Shown: positions 34,937 to 43,807 of the stretch, piece after piece
How positions within the stretch are numbered: position 1 is the stretch's first letter
How the letters are laid out: the number at the start of each line of letters is the position of its first letter
From: Parvularcula marina
GTDB lineage: Bacteria > Pseudomonadota > Alphaproteobacteria > Caulobacterales > Parvularculaceae
Reading direction: 5' to 3'
NCBI RefSeq assembly: GCF_003399445.1
Contig: NZ_QUQO01000001.1
Location: forward strand, 1,547,001-1,611,000
DNA length: 64,000 bases
Made by a program: the position numbers and the translations under genes
Notes under the pieces: model-generated
The model's database searches: none
Seen by the model: only the letters and a program-made list of their open reading frames with translations
Told to the model about the DNA's origin: nothing

Positions 34937-35881
34937 ATGCCTTCTGTCGGATCGCTCCTTGCGCCGCTTGCCGGGGCCACCCTGATCGGCGTCATCGCTG
35001 CCTGGCTGAAGCTATTCGGCCAGACAGAGGCGCGCGTGCTGTCACGCTTTGTCTTCCTCGTGGCGATGCCGGTTGCCGTTTTCAATTTCGTCGTCGATGC
35101 GCCCCCGCCGGAGCCTGCCTATCTGGGCATGATTGCCGGATATCTGGCCGGGCTCACCGCGACCGTGGTGCTGGGTTTCTTCTGGATACGGCGTTTTTGC
35201 GGGGCGAGCATTCAAGAGACGGGCGCCGCCCTTTTCGCGGCGATCTGCGGCAATGCGATTTTTCTCGGCCTGCCAATTGCGCTTGGCGTGCCCGGCTGGG
35301 GACCGCCCTTCCTGATCCTGATGGTGTTTGAGGGGACAATGACCTTCGCCATCGCGACCGCGCTGATGACTTGGCCGGATAAGGATCATCCTGACCAGTC
35401 GCCTGTGAAAAATGCCGTGAATGCCGCCACCCGCGCCATCCGCAATCCGGTCGTGGTCGGCATGGCGCTCGGCTTTCTTCTCATGATGCTCGGCATTCAA
35501 CTGCCGGAAATGGTTGCCGCGCCGCTCGATCTTTTCTCCAAGATCGCTTCTCCGCTCGGCCTGTTCGTGCTCGGATTGTATCTTGTCATCCTGCCGCGAG
35601 AGCAAACCGCCCTGCCGACGAAGCTGCTGATCGGCCTGTTGCCGCTAAAGCTCATTATCTTCCCCGCGATCACCGCCGGGATCACTTGGGTGCTAACATC
35701 TGACATTGCCCTGACGAGTGCCGCCGCGCTTTTCACGGTCGTACCGCCTGCGGTCTCCTCTGTGGTCCTTGCCAGCTCTTACGGCTTTTATGAGAAGCAG
35801 GTCGCCGCCATCGTCGCGGTCGGCACGCTGATCGGTATGCTGACGGTCACAGGCTTTCTGGTGATTGCACTCGGCGCCTAG
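34937..35881 (+). CDS. AEC-family transporter (auxin efflux carrier / malonate type)
   Basis: A 314-residue inner-membrane protein with ten hydrophobic segments in two five-helix halves. RFVFLVAMPVAVFNFVVDAP and ALFAAICGNAIFLGLPIALG are typical of the bile/arsenite/riboflavin-AEC group, and AALFTVVPPAVSSVVLASSYG is the second-half crossover. Bacterial members move malonate, malate or other anions; the substrate is not known here. The start at 34937 (MPSVGSLL) removes an unlikely polar leader from 34901. The 3' end overlaps the convergent DHA2 transporter by four bases. Confidence 0.82.
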   Translation: MPSVGSLLAPLAGATLIGVIAAWLKLFGQTEARVLSRFVFLVAMPVAVFNFVVDAPPPEPAYLGMIAGYLAGLTATVVLGFFWIRRFCGASIQETGAALFAAICGNAIFLGLPIALGVPGWGPPFLILMVFEGTMTFAIATALMTWPDKDHPDQSPVKNAVNAATRAIRNPVVVGMALGFLLMMLGIQLPEMVAAPLDLFSKIASPLGLFVLGLYLVILPREQTALPTKLLIGLLPLKLIIFPAITAGITWVLTSDIALTSAAALFTVVPPAVSSVVLASSYGFYEKQVAAIVAVGTLIGMLTVTGFLVIALGA

Positions 35882-37479
35882 TCGTCGTCTTCGTCGACAT
35901 CCGTCCGGTCGCCAAGGGACGCCCCAAAGATACGGCGGATACCGGTCGACTGCGCTTCTTCTTCACCCTCATGACCATGCGGATGAGATTTCTCAATCGA
36001 CGGATCGATGAAGAACATCGCGACGATAAAGGCGAGGAAGCAGAGCGCGATGGAGACCCAAGCCAGCATCTCGAAACTGTAGATCATCGCCTCGCGGTAA
36101 TTGGCGGCATTGAGGCCAACAAGATCATCGCCCGCGCCATAGCCGACCGCGGAGACGACCGGATTTTTCTCTGCCACCTTATAAAAGGCCCAGCCCGCGA
36201 CTGCGCCATAGCCTGCAATCGCAAAGAGGGTCGCCGCCCGCGCCGCCGCATTATTGATGCCTGAGGCGACCCCGTGGGAATGCTCCGGCGTCGCATTGAA
36301 TAGCGCCGTGTTCATCCCCGGTACGACAAGCGCGATGCCTGCGCCAAAGATGGTGATCGACCCAAAGACCCCTGCCAGCGTCCCTGACCAGGGCGCAAGC
36401 CCCATGGACGCAAAGGCCGCGACCCCGACAAGCGAGCCCGTGGCCAGCATCATCCGGACACCATAACGCCGCGCCAGCTTTGCCGAGAGCGGCGTGAAAA
36501 TGACCATGGGCAATGCAAAGCCGAGGAAGGCGACGCCAATCTCATTCATTCGGAAGCCGAAAGCGTCGGTCAGGAAGATGGGATAGAAAACGAAGATCCC
36601 CCCCATCGCGCCGTAAAGCAGGAAGGTGATGACGTTGATCGCGTTAAAGGTGCTGATGCCGAAGAGCTCAGGCGGCATCATCGGGCTTTTCACTTCCCGC
36701 TCGACAATGACCAGCAAGAGAAGCGCGACGAGGCCAATCCCGATGGGCACGCCCCATTCGAGCGACTTATGCGCCGAATGCGGCTCCGACAAAGTGATGA
36801 ACCCATAGGCGATCCCCGCAAAACCGATGATCGCCAAGAGCGCGCCTGCCCAGTCGATCCGGTCGGGGATCCGTGCAGGCGGCCGTTTGGGCACAAACCA
36901 CCACGCAATCAGCATGGAGAGAATGCCGAAGGGCAACGGCAGGATGAAAATCATCCGCCAACTGGCAAATTCAACGAGCCAGCCACCGACCGGCGGGCCG
37001 ATCGCGGTCATGATGGCCGATGCCACAGACCATATCCCGATGGCCATGCCCCGACTCTTGCGGGGGAAATAATCGGACAGCAGCGTCAGCGACATCGGCG
37101 TGAGGAGCGCTGCCCCCATGCCTTGGATCGCCCGCGCGAAAATCAGCACTTCAGCTGTCGGGGCGGCCGCGCATCCGATCGACGCGATGGTGAAGAGGAT
37201 CACCCCGGCGATAAATGTCGCCCGCCGTCCGTAAAAATCACCGATGGCGCCGCCGATCAGCATGAGCGCAGAGATGAACAGCATGTAGATCGAGGCGACC
37301 CACAGCATTTCGCCAAGGCTTGCATTGAGGCCGGCCTGAATCGGGTCCAGGGCAAGAGTGACGGCCGTGCCGTTCACGAACGCCATGGAAGAGCCCATGA
37401 TCGAGGCGAGCAGCACCGCTATCCGCTGGCCAAGCGTGCTCTCGACCACGCCCTCCTTCTCGATATCGCCCTGTGACAA
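35878..37479 (-). CDS. DHA2-family MFS multidrug/exporter protein
   Basis: A 533-residue carrier with 14 hydrophobic segments, the DHA2 (EmrB/QacA) number. Motif A is GGAIGDFYGRRATFIAGV, motif C-like is IGPPVGGWLVEFASWRMIFILPLPFG. The C-terminal tail is long and acidic (HGHEGEEEAQ...DVDEDDD) and may be regulatory or metal-binding. No membrane-fusion (EmrA) or TolC partner is adjacent. It probably exports toxic or waste compounds. Confidence 0.88.
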   Translation of the reverse strand: MSQGDIEKEGVVESTLGQRIAVLLASIMGSSMAFVNGTAVTLALDPIQAGLNASLGEMLWVASIYMLFISALMLIGGAIGDFYGRRATFIAGVILFTIASIGCAAAPTAEVLIFARAIQGMGAALLTPMSLTLLSDYFPRKSRGMAIGIWSVASAIMTAIGPPVGGWLVEFASWRMIFILPLPFGILSMLIAWWFVPKRPPARIPDRIDWAGALLAIIGFAGIAYGFITLSEPHSAHKSLEWGVPIGIGLVALLLLVIVEREVKSPMMPPELFGISTFNAINVITFLLYGAMGGIFVFYPIFLTDAFGFRMNEIGVAFLGFALPMVIFTPLSAKLARRYGVRMMLATGSLVGVAAFASMGLAPWSGTLAGVFGSITIFGAGIALVVPGMNTALFNATPEHSHGVASGINNAAARAATLFAIAGYGAVAGWAFYKVAEKNPVVSAVGYGAGDDLVGLNAANYREAMIYSFEMLAWVSIALCFLAFIVAMFFIDPSIEKSHPHGHEGEEEAQSTGIRRIFGASLGDRTDVDEDDD

Positions 37480-37610
37480 ATGCCGCCCCTGACTATGCGT
37501 TCAGCCTCCATAGCGGAGCCGGATAGCGAGGTCAGCCCATCGCCGTTGCTGCACCGCAAAAAGACGGGCATAAACAGTCACAAACACGTCTCACCCTAAG
37601 GCAGAGGATT

Positions 37611-38495
37611 GTGCCCGTGACTAATGTTACCAAGATCGGCGTCGTTGGCGCCGGACAGATGGGCGCCGGTATCGCCCATGTTTTCGCCCTCGCCGGCCAC
37701 GACATCGTCATTCACGACATCGATGAGAATAATATCCAGCAAGGGATTGCCGGGATCGAAACCAATATGGGCCGGCAGGTCTCAAAGGATGTCATCACCG
37801 AAGACGAAAAGAACGCGGCCATGGCGCGTATCGGGGCGGCTCCAAAATTCGAAGACTTAAGTGACTGCGATCTCGTCATCGAAGCCGCGACCGAGAATAT
37901 CGAAATCAAGAAAGACATCTTCAGGCGGCTTTCGGCACTGCTGAAACCCGAAGGGATCATCGCGACCAATACCTCGTCGATCTCGATCACGGCGCTTGCC
38001 GCCGTCACGGATCGGCCGGAGAAATTTGTCGGGCTTCATTTCATGAACCCGGTGCCGCTGATGAAACTCGTCGAAGTGATCCGCGGCATCGCCACCAGCA
38101 ATGAGACCTTCGAGATCTGCCGTGACCTGATCGACAAGCTTGGCAAGACGATGGCGCTGTCGGAGGATTTCCCGGGCTTCATCGTCAACCGCATCCTGAT
38201 GCCGATGATCAATGAAGCGATCTACACGCTGTATGAAGGTGTCGGCACGGTCGAGGCAATCGACACCGGCATGAGGCTGGGTGCGAACCATCCGATGGGC
38301 CCGTTGCAGCTCGCAGATTTCATCGGGCTCGATACCTGCCTTGCCATCATGCAGGTGCTTTATGACGGGCTGGCCGATTCAAAATACCGCCCCTGCCCGC
38401 TGCTGGTGAAATATGTCGAGGCCGGATGGTTAGGCCGCAAAACCGGCCGCGGTTTCTACGATTATTCAGGCGAGATTCCTGTAGCGACGCGCTAA
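37611..38495 (+). CDS. 3-hydroxybutyryl-CoA dehydrogenase
   Basis: A 294-residue NAD-dependent dehydrogenase. [30 protein letters not shown] binds [31 protein letters not shown] (with the catalytic His) and [19 protein letters not shown] are the HAD/Hbd signatures. The single-domain length separates it from FadB-type fusions. It starts at GTG 37611 after GCAGAGGA; a second GTG at 37617 is also possible. It should act in short-chain acyl-CoA or polyhydroxybutyrate metabolism. It is convergent with the response-regulator operon, sharing a hairpin. Confidence 0.92.
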   Translation: MPVTNVTKIGVVGAGQMGAGIAHVFALAGHDIVIHDIDENNIQQGIAGIETNMGRQVSKDVITEDEKNAAMARIGAAPKFEDLSDCDLVIEAATENIEIKKDIFRRLSALLKPEGIIATNTSSISITALAAVTDRPEKFVGLHFMNPVPLMKLVEVIRGIATSNETFEICRDLIDKLGKTMALSEDFPGFIVNRILMPMINEAIYTLYEGVGTVEAIDTGMRLGANHPMGPLQLADFIGLDTCLAIMQVLYDGLADSKYRPCPLLVKYVEAGWLGRKTGRGFYDYSGEIPVATR

Positions 38496-38505
38496 CAAAA
38501 CAAAG

Positions 38506-38532
38506 TCGGCGCGGAGAATTACTCCGCGTCGG
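38506..38532 (-). terminator. Terminator of the MarR/response-regulator operon
   Basis: An 11-pair stem (38506-38516 with 38522-38532, two wobbles) and a five-base loop. On the minus strand it is followed by ACTTTGTTTTG. The response regulator's TAA stop (38519-38521) lies in the loop, so the coding end and terminator overlap. Confidence 0.75.
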
Positions 38533-38905
38533 TTGGCACTGCCTTGCTGATCGCGGAGACAACGTCTTCGTTGCGGAATGGCTTGATCAGGACTTCACTT
38601 GCCCCCCATGCGTCCGCCATGGCGATCGCCTGCTCCAGCGTGCGACCCGGGCCGCCGCCTGACATTACCACAACAGGAATGTCCGATCCCTGATCGCGTA
38701 TGTCTCTGAGGACATTCAGGCCGTGATCTTCCGGCAGCCACAGATCGAGCAGGACGACATCGAAATTCTGTCCATTGTCTGAAAGAGCTTTCCGCCCCTC
38801 TGAGGCATTATCAACCTCAGTGACCTGATGACCTTCCATCTCCAGGACGGCAACCAGCCCTTCCCGGACATGCGGATCGTCATCAATAACCAATATGTTC
38901 AGCAT
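38519..38905 (-). CDS. Single-domain response regulator (CheY-like receiver)
   Basis: A 128-residue stand-alone receiver. VIDDDPHVREGL carries the acidic pair, VVLLDLWLPEDHG the phospho-acceptor Asp (about 53), VVVMSGGG the Thr/Ser switch position (Ser here), and VLIKPF the conserved Lys. There is no output domain. The start MLNILVIDDD at 38905 is chosen because a longer frame only adds non-receiver residues overlapping the MarR gene. It lies ten bases after the MarR gene. It may receive phosphate from the orphan PAS kinase at 40009, which has no receiver of its own, but no direct evidence links them. Confidence 0.9.
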   Translation of the reverse strand: MLNILVIDDDPHVREGLVAVLEMEGHQVTEVDNASEGRKALSDNGQNFDVVLLDLWLPEDHGLNVLRDIRDQGSDIPVVVMSGGGPGRTLEQAIAMADAWGASEVLIKPFRNEDVVSAISKAVPTDAE

Positions 38906-38915
38906 CCGGATGCCC

Positions 38916-39350
38916 CTATTCCTTCGACTGCGCCAGGTGATCTGCCAGATGCGCCACGACGCGCGAAAAGGCTGACCTGTCTTCCTGACTGACTTGCCCC
39001 AATGCCAGCGCCAGCTCCTGCAGCGGGTCTTCTGACAGTTTCGTTTTTCCCTCATCCGTCAGTTCATAGAAAACGACCCGGCGGTCATCCGGGTTGCGTC
39101 TTGAACTGACAAATCCTCTGCGCTCGAGCGCGGCGGCAGCCCTCGTTGCCGTCGAGAGCTCTACGCCCAAAAAAGAAGCGATCCCGGAAGCCGTCCGGGC
39201 CGTTTCCCCAGCAAGGTCAAGATATCGCAACACGGGCCATTGGGCGGGCTGCAGGACGAAAGGTCCGCGCTCACGGTAGATTGCCCGAGCCACCTGCTCA
39301 TAAATCGAAGCAAGGCCCATCAGTTTGCGGTCCGGCGCCTCGCTGGTCAT
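38916..39350 (-). CDS. MarR-family transcriptional regulator
   Basis: A 144-residue winged-helix repressor. The core is LQPAQWPVLRYLDLAGETARTASGIASFLGVELSTATRAAAALERRGFVSSRRNPDDRRVVFYELTDEG, including the wing DRR motif. MarR proteins usually sense small aromatic or phenolic ligands or oxidants. Pairing with a single-domain receiver in one operon is unusual. The target is not evident. It is first in the operon, with ten bases to the response regulator. Confidence 0.88.
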   Translation of the reverse strand: MTSEAPDRKLMGLASIYEQVARAIYRERGPFVLQPAQWPVLRYLDLAGETARTASGIASFLGVELSTATRAAAALERRGFVSSRRNPDDRRVVFYELTDEGKTKLSEDPLQELALALGQVSQEDRSAFSRVVAHLADHLAQSKE

Positions 39351-39439
39351 CTGCGCTCTTTTTTGCTGTTGCCAGCAAGTGATGCCTCAAGCTGCTCTTT
39401 TTGTCCAGAGCATTGAAATATTCTGACAAGACGTTGTGT

Positions 39440-39871
39440 TTAATCACATTCTTCGATTTCGACCTCTGCATCGAGGCAGAGCGCCAAAGTGATCGCCGCA
39501 GCGCTTGCGGCATTCGAGACACCGAGCTTCTGGTAAATCCGGCGCCGAAACGTATCGACTGTGTGGACGGAGATATCGAGCATTCGGGCGATTGACTTCA
39601 CGCCCTCGCCCTGAGCCGTCAGCAACAGAATCTGCCGTTCGCGTGGTGAAAGGCGCAAGCCCAGATCATCCATTGAGCGCTTCACGCGGATACGCATATT
39701 TCCCAGCTGCAGCCAGTTATCCTGCGCAGGCAACTGATTGTCATTTTCTGATGCAGGTGACCAGGAAGGGCGATGAACGGTTGGCGCCACCGTCTGATCA
39801 GTCCGGCGGATCATCGTCGGGTAATGGCTTCCAGCAACTGTTTTGAGAGCTTGCATTCTGTTTCTCCCCAA
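39440..39871 (-). CDS. LuxR-type HTH regulator without a receiver domain
   Basis: A 143-residue protein. The C-terminal 65 residues are a LuxR/NarL-type helix-turn-helix (LSPRERQILLLTAQGEGVKSIARMLDISVHTVDTFRRRIYQKLGVSNAASAA). The N-terminal 70 residues are basic and low in order, with no receiver or PAS signature. A start at 39856 (MQALKTV) is also possible. It diverges from the six-PAS histidine kinase, which suggests a functional link, but with no receiver it cannot be a classical phosphorylation target. Confidence 0.82.
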   Translation of the reverse strand: MGRNRMQALKTVAGSHYPTMIRRTDQTVAPTVHRPSWSPASENDNQLPAQDNWLQLGNMRIRVKRSMDDLGLRLSPRERQILLLTAQGEGVKSIARMLDISVHTVDTFRRRIYQKLGVSNAASAAAITLALCLDAEVEIEECD

Positions 39872-40008
39872 AATGGACGGCGTATGTACTAGAAGTAGTT
39901 GCTATATGCAAGCAATAATTTGCTACTTTTTCAAGCATTTCATGCGACGACATTGTGAGCACAACCGCGGGCCACTACGCTGCCCCGCCTAGGCAGAGGA
40001 GCGCGCGA

Positions 40009-43000
40009 GTGAAACCGGTCCTGGATGACGGGCTTCTGGGCAGTCTGGTACATGGTTCAGATGTACCAGCACTGGCATGCCGTCTCGATAACCGATCAGC
40101 ATCCCTGACGAACGAGGCCTTCGCGCGCACTTTCGGCCGGGACAATGAGGCCGCTCGCCTGCTGGTCAGCAAGGGAAGCGCCCATCCGGGCACAAGTACC
40201 TATAACCTTACCTCAGAAGTCGACGGCATCACACGGCGGTTCCTCCTTGAGAGGATCACCTATCAGGGTCAGGATTGGCTGCTCGCCAAGGGCATCGATC
40301 TGCCAGCACGATCAAACATCGACAATGATCCGCCCCCGCCCGCAGAGCCCAGCCTTCTTGACCGCGCCGCCGCCTATCTCTGGCAGGCTGACAAACTCGG
40401 TCGACTGGGCTTCTTTTATGATGACTATAGAACCGGTATCTATCATGCCACAGACCGATGGTATGATTTAACGGGTTTCCCAAAACCGGATAAACCGTGC
40501 CCGTATGAAGAGCTGGCCAAAAAGGTTCTGACAGAGGAACAGCTTTCAGAAAGCCTGGAGCGACGGGAAAAATCCAAACAGAATGCCGGCGCTTACCGCC
40601 ATGAGCATGGGCGTGCTGACGGCTCTTATGATACGCACACCCTCATTTCTGACGTACAGGTCGAGGTTGATCCGGATGGAAATCCGGTCGGCGCTTTCGG
40701 TATCACGATCGAAGTTCCCGAGCTAAAACAGCTTGAGTACAAGCTACGACATGAGCGAGAGGTCTTCTCTCGCGCTCAGCATATTGCCAGGGTTGGTCAT
40801 ATTCACGACAACATCAAGGCTGGTCACTGGCACGCATCGGAAAGTTTCTTCGAACTTATCGGTCGCCCCCCCATTCATGAGAACATCGTTTATGGCAGTG
40901 AGTTGGATGAGCGGATCATCTCTCTTCACAAGGACAAAATCGAAAAACTGCGGTCCGGGTTCAATCAGGGTATCGTCCCCCCCCGTTTCATCTTCGAGAC
41001 AAAACGCTATCGTACGGATGAGCCAGCTTTTTTCGAAATCTCGTCATACCCTGAACAGGATAATTATGGCGAGGTCATCGGTTATTTCAGTATCGTTGTA
41101 GACGTCACTGAATCACGGAAACTTCGTCAGGGCCTGGAAGAAGAGCGCAATCTGCATCTTCAGGCTCAAGAGCTGGCAAAGCTCGGACATTTTATCCTTG
41201 ATCCCAAAAGCCTCAACGTCACCGTGTCACCAGTTCTCCTAGAACTTGTAGGGGTGGATCCTGATAATCCTCCGCAGACATATGGTGAAATGTCTGACCT
41301 ATTAGTCAGCACGGAAGATGCAGAAGAAAGCGCCGGAAGATTACGCTCATTCCTCAAAAAGCCTGCCCCCTATCATACAGACATACCAATCTCGCGAGCC
41401 GACACTGGCGAGAAGCGTGTTCTAGCCGTCTTTGTTAATCCGGAGACGGATTCTGAAGGCGTGCTCAAGCAGGTCTTTGGGACCATCAGAGATGTCACCG
41501 AAGAAAGAGAGCTGGAACGACAACTGGAACTTGAGCGCCGACGGTTTGAACGAGCACAGCGGCTAGGGAAGATTGGGCACGCAGTAGACAATATTTCCAA
41601 CGGAGCATTCAAAGCTTCTGATGTTCTTTGGGAATTACTCGGCATGCCCCCTATCCGAGAAGATCTACCTTATGAGGAAGTTGCCAAGGCTATTCTCCCC
41701 CCTGAAGAGGTGGAAATCAGCCTCAAACGTCGCGCAGAGGCCATCAGAATTGGCGAGCCGTATAAGTTTGAGCTCAACACTACGCGTCGTGATAATGGGA
41801 AACCTCTCACCTTCTTTATAGAGAATTATCCGCAAAAAGACAGTGACGGCAATGTCACGGAATTCTTCAGCGTGGTTGCCGACGTGACTGAACAACGGCG
41901 CCTGGAACGAGAACTGCAGAATGAACAGGCCGCATTTGAGAGAGCTCAACGCCTCGCCAGAGTTGGTCACTTTACGCAAGATCTCAAGACTCAGGAAATC
42001 ATCGCGTCCGAAACTGTCTGGCAAATGCTTGGCTTCACCGGAGGCTCACGCCCCCGGAGCTACGAAGAGTTTGCCAGCACCTTCATGAATGCCCAGCAAC
42101 GCCTTATCACTGAAGAAAGGCAGAAGCAGCTTATTGAGGCGGGTACTGATATTTCCTACGAGATCGATCTGGCTAGGGTCGATACAGGCGAACGAGGTAC
42201 TTTTGCTGTTGCTCTTCACCCCGACAAAAATTCCAGCGGCAAAATCGTCAGGATCTTTGGCGTTATTGCGGACGTAACTGAACAACGCCAACTGGAAGCC
42301 TCGCTGAGAGATGAACGGCAATTCTTTGCCAAAGCTCAAGAATTTGCGCGTCTTGGTCATTTCGTCGATGACCTTCGAGATGGATCATTCTACGCCTCAG
42401 AGATGCTGTGGGAGATTGCTGGTCTGAGCACAGATGAAGACCGCCCTAAATCTCACGCTGAGCTTTTAGAGAGATTTTTGACTCCTGCCGAACGCACACT
42501 GACTTACGCTCGGCGTGAGCAGGCCATGAAAGATGGACAATCCTATAGCGCTAAGATTCCAGCCAAAGGAAAGAAAGGTGAACCTGTCCGTCAATTCTGG
42601 ATCGAAGTCTTTCCTGAAAAAGACGATGACGGACAAGTCGTCAGATTTTTCAGTATTGTCCAGGACATTACTGAGCGCGAACTAGCCGAACAAACGCGCG
42701 AGCAACTCGAGGAAGCCCTTCAGGAAGCACAAAAACTGGAGGCCCTAAATTATTTTGCTGGCGGGATGGCGCACGAGCTTGGAAACCTTCTCCAACCTGC
42801 ACTCAATTTCGGCGCACTTGCACACTCTGCCGCATCCAAGGGTAATGCTGCCGCAGCTGCTCTTTATGCAGATCGTGTTCTCGCCGCCGTCAATCGCGCG
42901 ACAGATGTAACCAGACGCGCCCTCCAATATGTCAGGGAAACACCGACACAGGCAGAAGCGATTTCCCTCTCAGCTGCTCTAGAGTCTGCACGGATTATCC

Positions 43001-43485
43001 TGCGTTCAACTGCACCGGCGCTTGAATGGCGAATAGATCCCGAACTGAGCAACGTAAATGTCATCGCCGATGAAACCGGACTGCTACAGGTCCTCCTGAA
43101 TCTGGTCCGTAATGCAGCCGAAGCTGGTGGCCCATCTGTCAAAACCGAAATCAGGATGAGCAAAACCCGTCTTTCTCCAAATGACGCACAACAACGCGGC
43201 GTTGCCGCAGGAGAATACGTCCTGTTGACCGTGACCGATCATGGTCCTGGCATCCCGAACAATGTCCGAGGGTCAATATTCGATCCGCTCGTGACGACGA
43301 AAACAGGCGGCAAGGGGACCGGCCTCGGCCTCCCCGTTTCAAAAGGTCTGGCGGAGCGTTGGGGCGGTGCCCTCTATCTTGCAGGCACTGGGGAAAAGGG
43401 AACAACGTTCGCGATTATCTTGCCTATTGCAGCCTCTGCCCCCAACGGAACTACCGAAGCGTCCGCCCCGACTTTACTGAAATAG
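40009..43485 (+). CDS. Histidine kinase with six tandem PAS modules
   Basis: About 1158 residues. After a degenerate N-terminal PAS-like part come six PAS-PAC modules. Their LG(H/F) motifs recur near residues 131, 260, 390, 520, 650 and 780, a spacing of 129-130. ERELQNEQAAFERAQRLARVG-type helices link them. The kinase core has H922 in MAHELGNLLQP, the N-box VRNAAEAGG (N1035), DHGPGI and GTGLGL. There is no receiver and no membrane segment, so it senses in the cytoplasm. GTG 40009 is preferred over GTG 39955 because GCAGAGGAG lies just upstream. Its partner regulator is not identified. Confidence 0.9.
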   Translation: MKPVLDDGLLGSLVHGSDVPALACRLDNRSASLTNEAFARTFGRDNEAARLLVSKGSAHPGTSTYNLTSEVDGITRRFLLERITYQGQDWLLAKGIDLPARSNIDNDPPPPAEPSLLDRAAAYLWQADKLGRLGFFYDDYRTGIYHATDRWYDLTGFPKPDKPCPYEELAKKVLTEEQLSESLERREKSKQNAGAYRHEHGRADGSYDTHTLISDVQVEVDPDGNPVGAFGITIEVPELKQLEYKLRHEREVFSRAQHIARVGHIHDNIKAGHWHASESFFELIGRPPIHENIVYGSELDERIISLHKDKIEKLRSGFNQGIVPPRFIFETKRYRTDEPAFFEISSYPEQDNYGEVIGYFSIVVDVTESRKLRQGLEEERNLHLQAQELAKLGHFILDPKSLNVTVSPVLLELVGVDPDNPPQTYGEMSDLLVSTEDAEESAGRLRSFLKKPAPYHTDIPISRADTGEKRVLAVFVNPETDSEGVLKQVFGTIRDVTEERELERQLELERRRFERAQRLGKIGHAVDNISNGAFKASDVLWELLGMPPIREDLPYEEVAKAILPPEEVEISLKRRAEAIRIGEPYKFELNTTRRDNGKPLTFFIENYPQKDSDGNVTEFFSVVADVTEQRRLERELQNEQAAFERAQRLARVGHFTQDLKTQEIIASETVWQMLGFTGGSRPRSYEEFASTFMNAQQRLITEERQKQLIEAGTDISYEIDLARVDTGERGTFAVALHPDKNSSGKIVRIFGVIADVTEQRQLEASLRDERQFFAKAQEFARLGHFVDDLRDGSFYASEMLWEIAGLSTDEDRPKSHAELLERFLTPAERTLTYARREQAMKDGQSYSAKIPAKGKKGEPVRQFWIEVFPEKDDDGQVVRFFSIVQDITERELAEQTREQLEEALQEAQKLEALNYFAGGMAHELGNLLQPALNFGALAHSAASKGNAAAAALYADRVLAAVNRATDVTRRALQYVRETPTQAEAISLSAALESARIILRSTAPALEWRIDPELSNVNVIADETGLLQVLLNLVRNAAEAGGPSVKTEIRMSKTRLSPNDAQQRGVAAGEYVLLTVTDHGPGIPNNVRGSIFDPLVTTKTGGKGTGLGLPVSKGLAERWGGALYLAGTGEKGTTFAIILPIAASAPNGTTEASAPTLLK

Positions 43486-43807
43486 AAACACGACAGGCTG
43501 AAACGAAAAAATGACGTCAGCTCGTTCGTTGAGCACCATGAGAGCAGCAATAAAATCGACGGACCTTGGAACTTGCCTCTTTGAATAAAGGTCGGCTGAC
43601 AACCACCTAATACACCTAGATAATTTCTACCCCAGATAATGATAATCGACAGAAAATACTGAAATGAAAATCTCACGGCATTAGCGTGCCGAAATAAAAT
43701 TTTTACTCCGTTTACTTACATATTAACAGCTCCTGTCGAATTATCATCATTCAGACAAATTCCTTTTGAGCCTAACAAGGTAAACTCTGCCCATAACTAT
43801 AACAGGG
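43486..43807. other. AT-rich intergenic region between the two kinase genes
   Basis: 322 bases clearly richer in A/T than the surrounding genes, with no supported coding frame. A short CGGCA/TGCCG hairpin at 43676-43691 is followed by an A/T-rich run and could be a weak terminator of the upstream kinase. The rest probably holds the promoter of the glucokinase-kinase fusion. AGGGG at about 43803 serves that gene. Confidence 0.4.

Noticed and set aside
34747-35085. 112-codon minus-strand frame before and within the AEC transporter
   Set aside because: Low-complexity composition and overlap with the transporter start; no supporting site.
36769-37476. Open frame on the plus strand opposite the DHA2 transporter
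   Set aside because: Antisense to a clear 14-segment carrier; the product is Arg/His/Asp-rich with no fold features.
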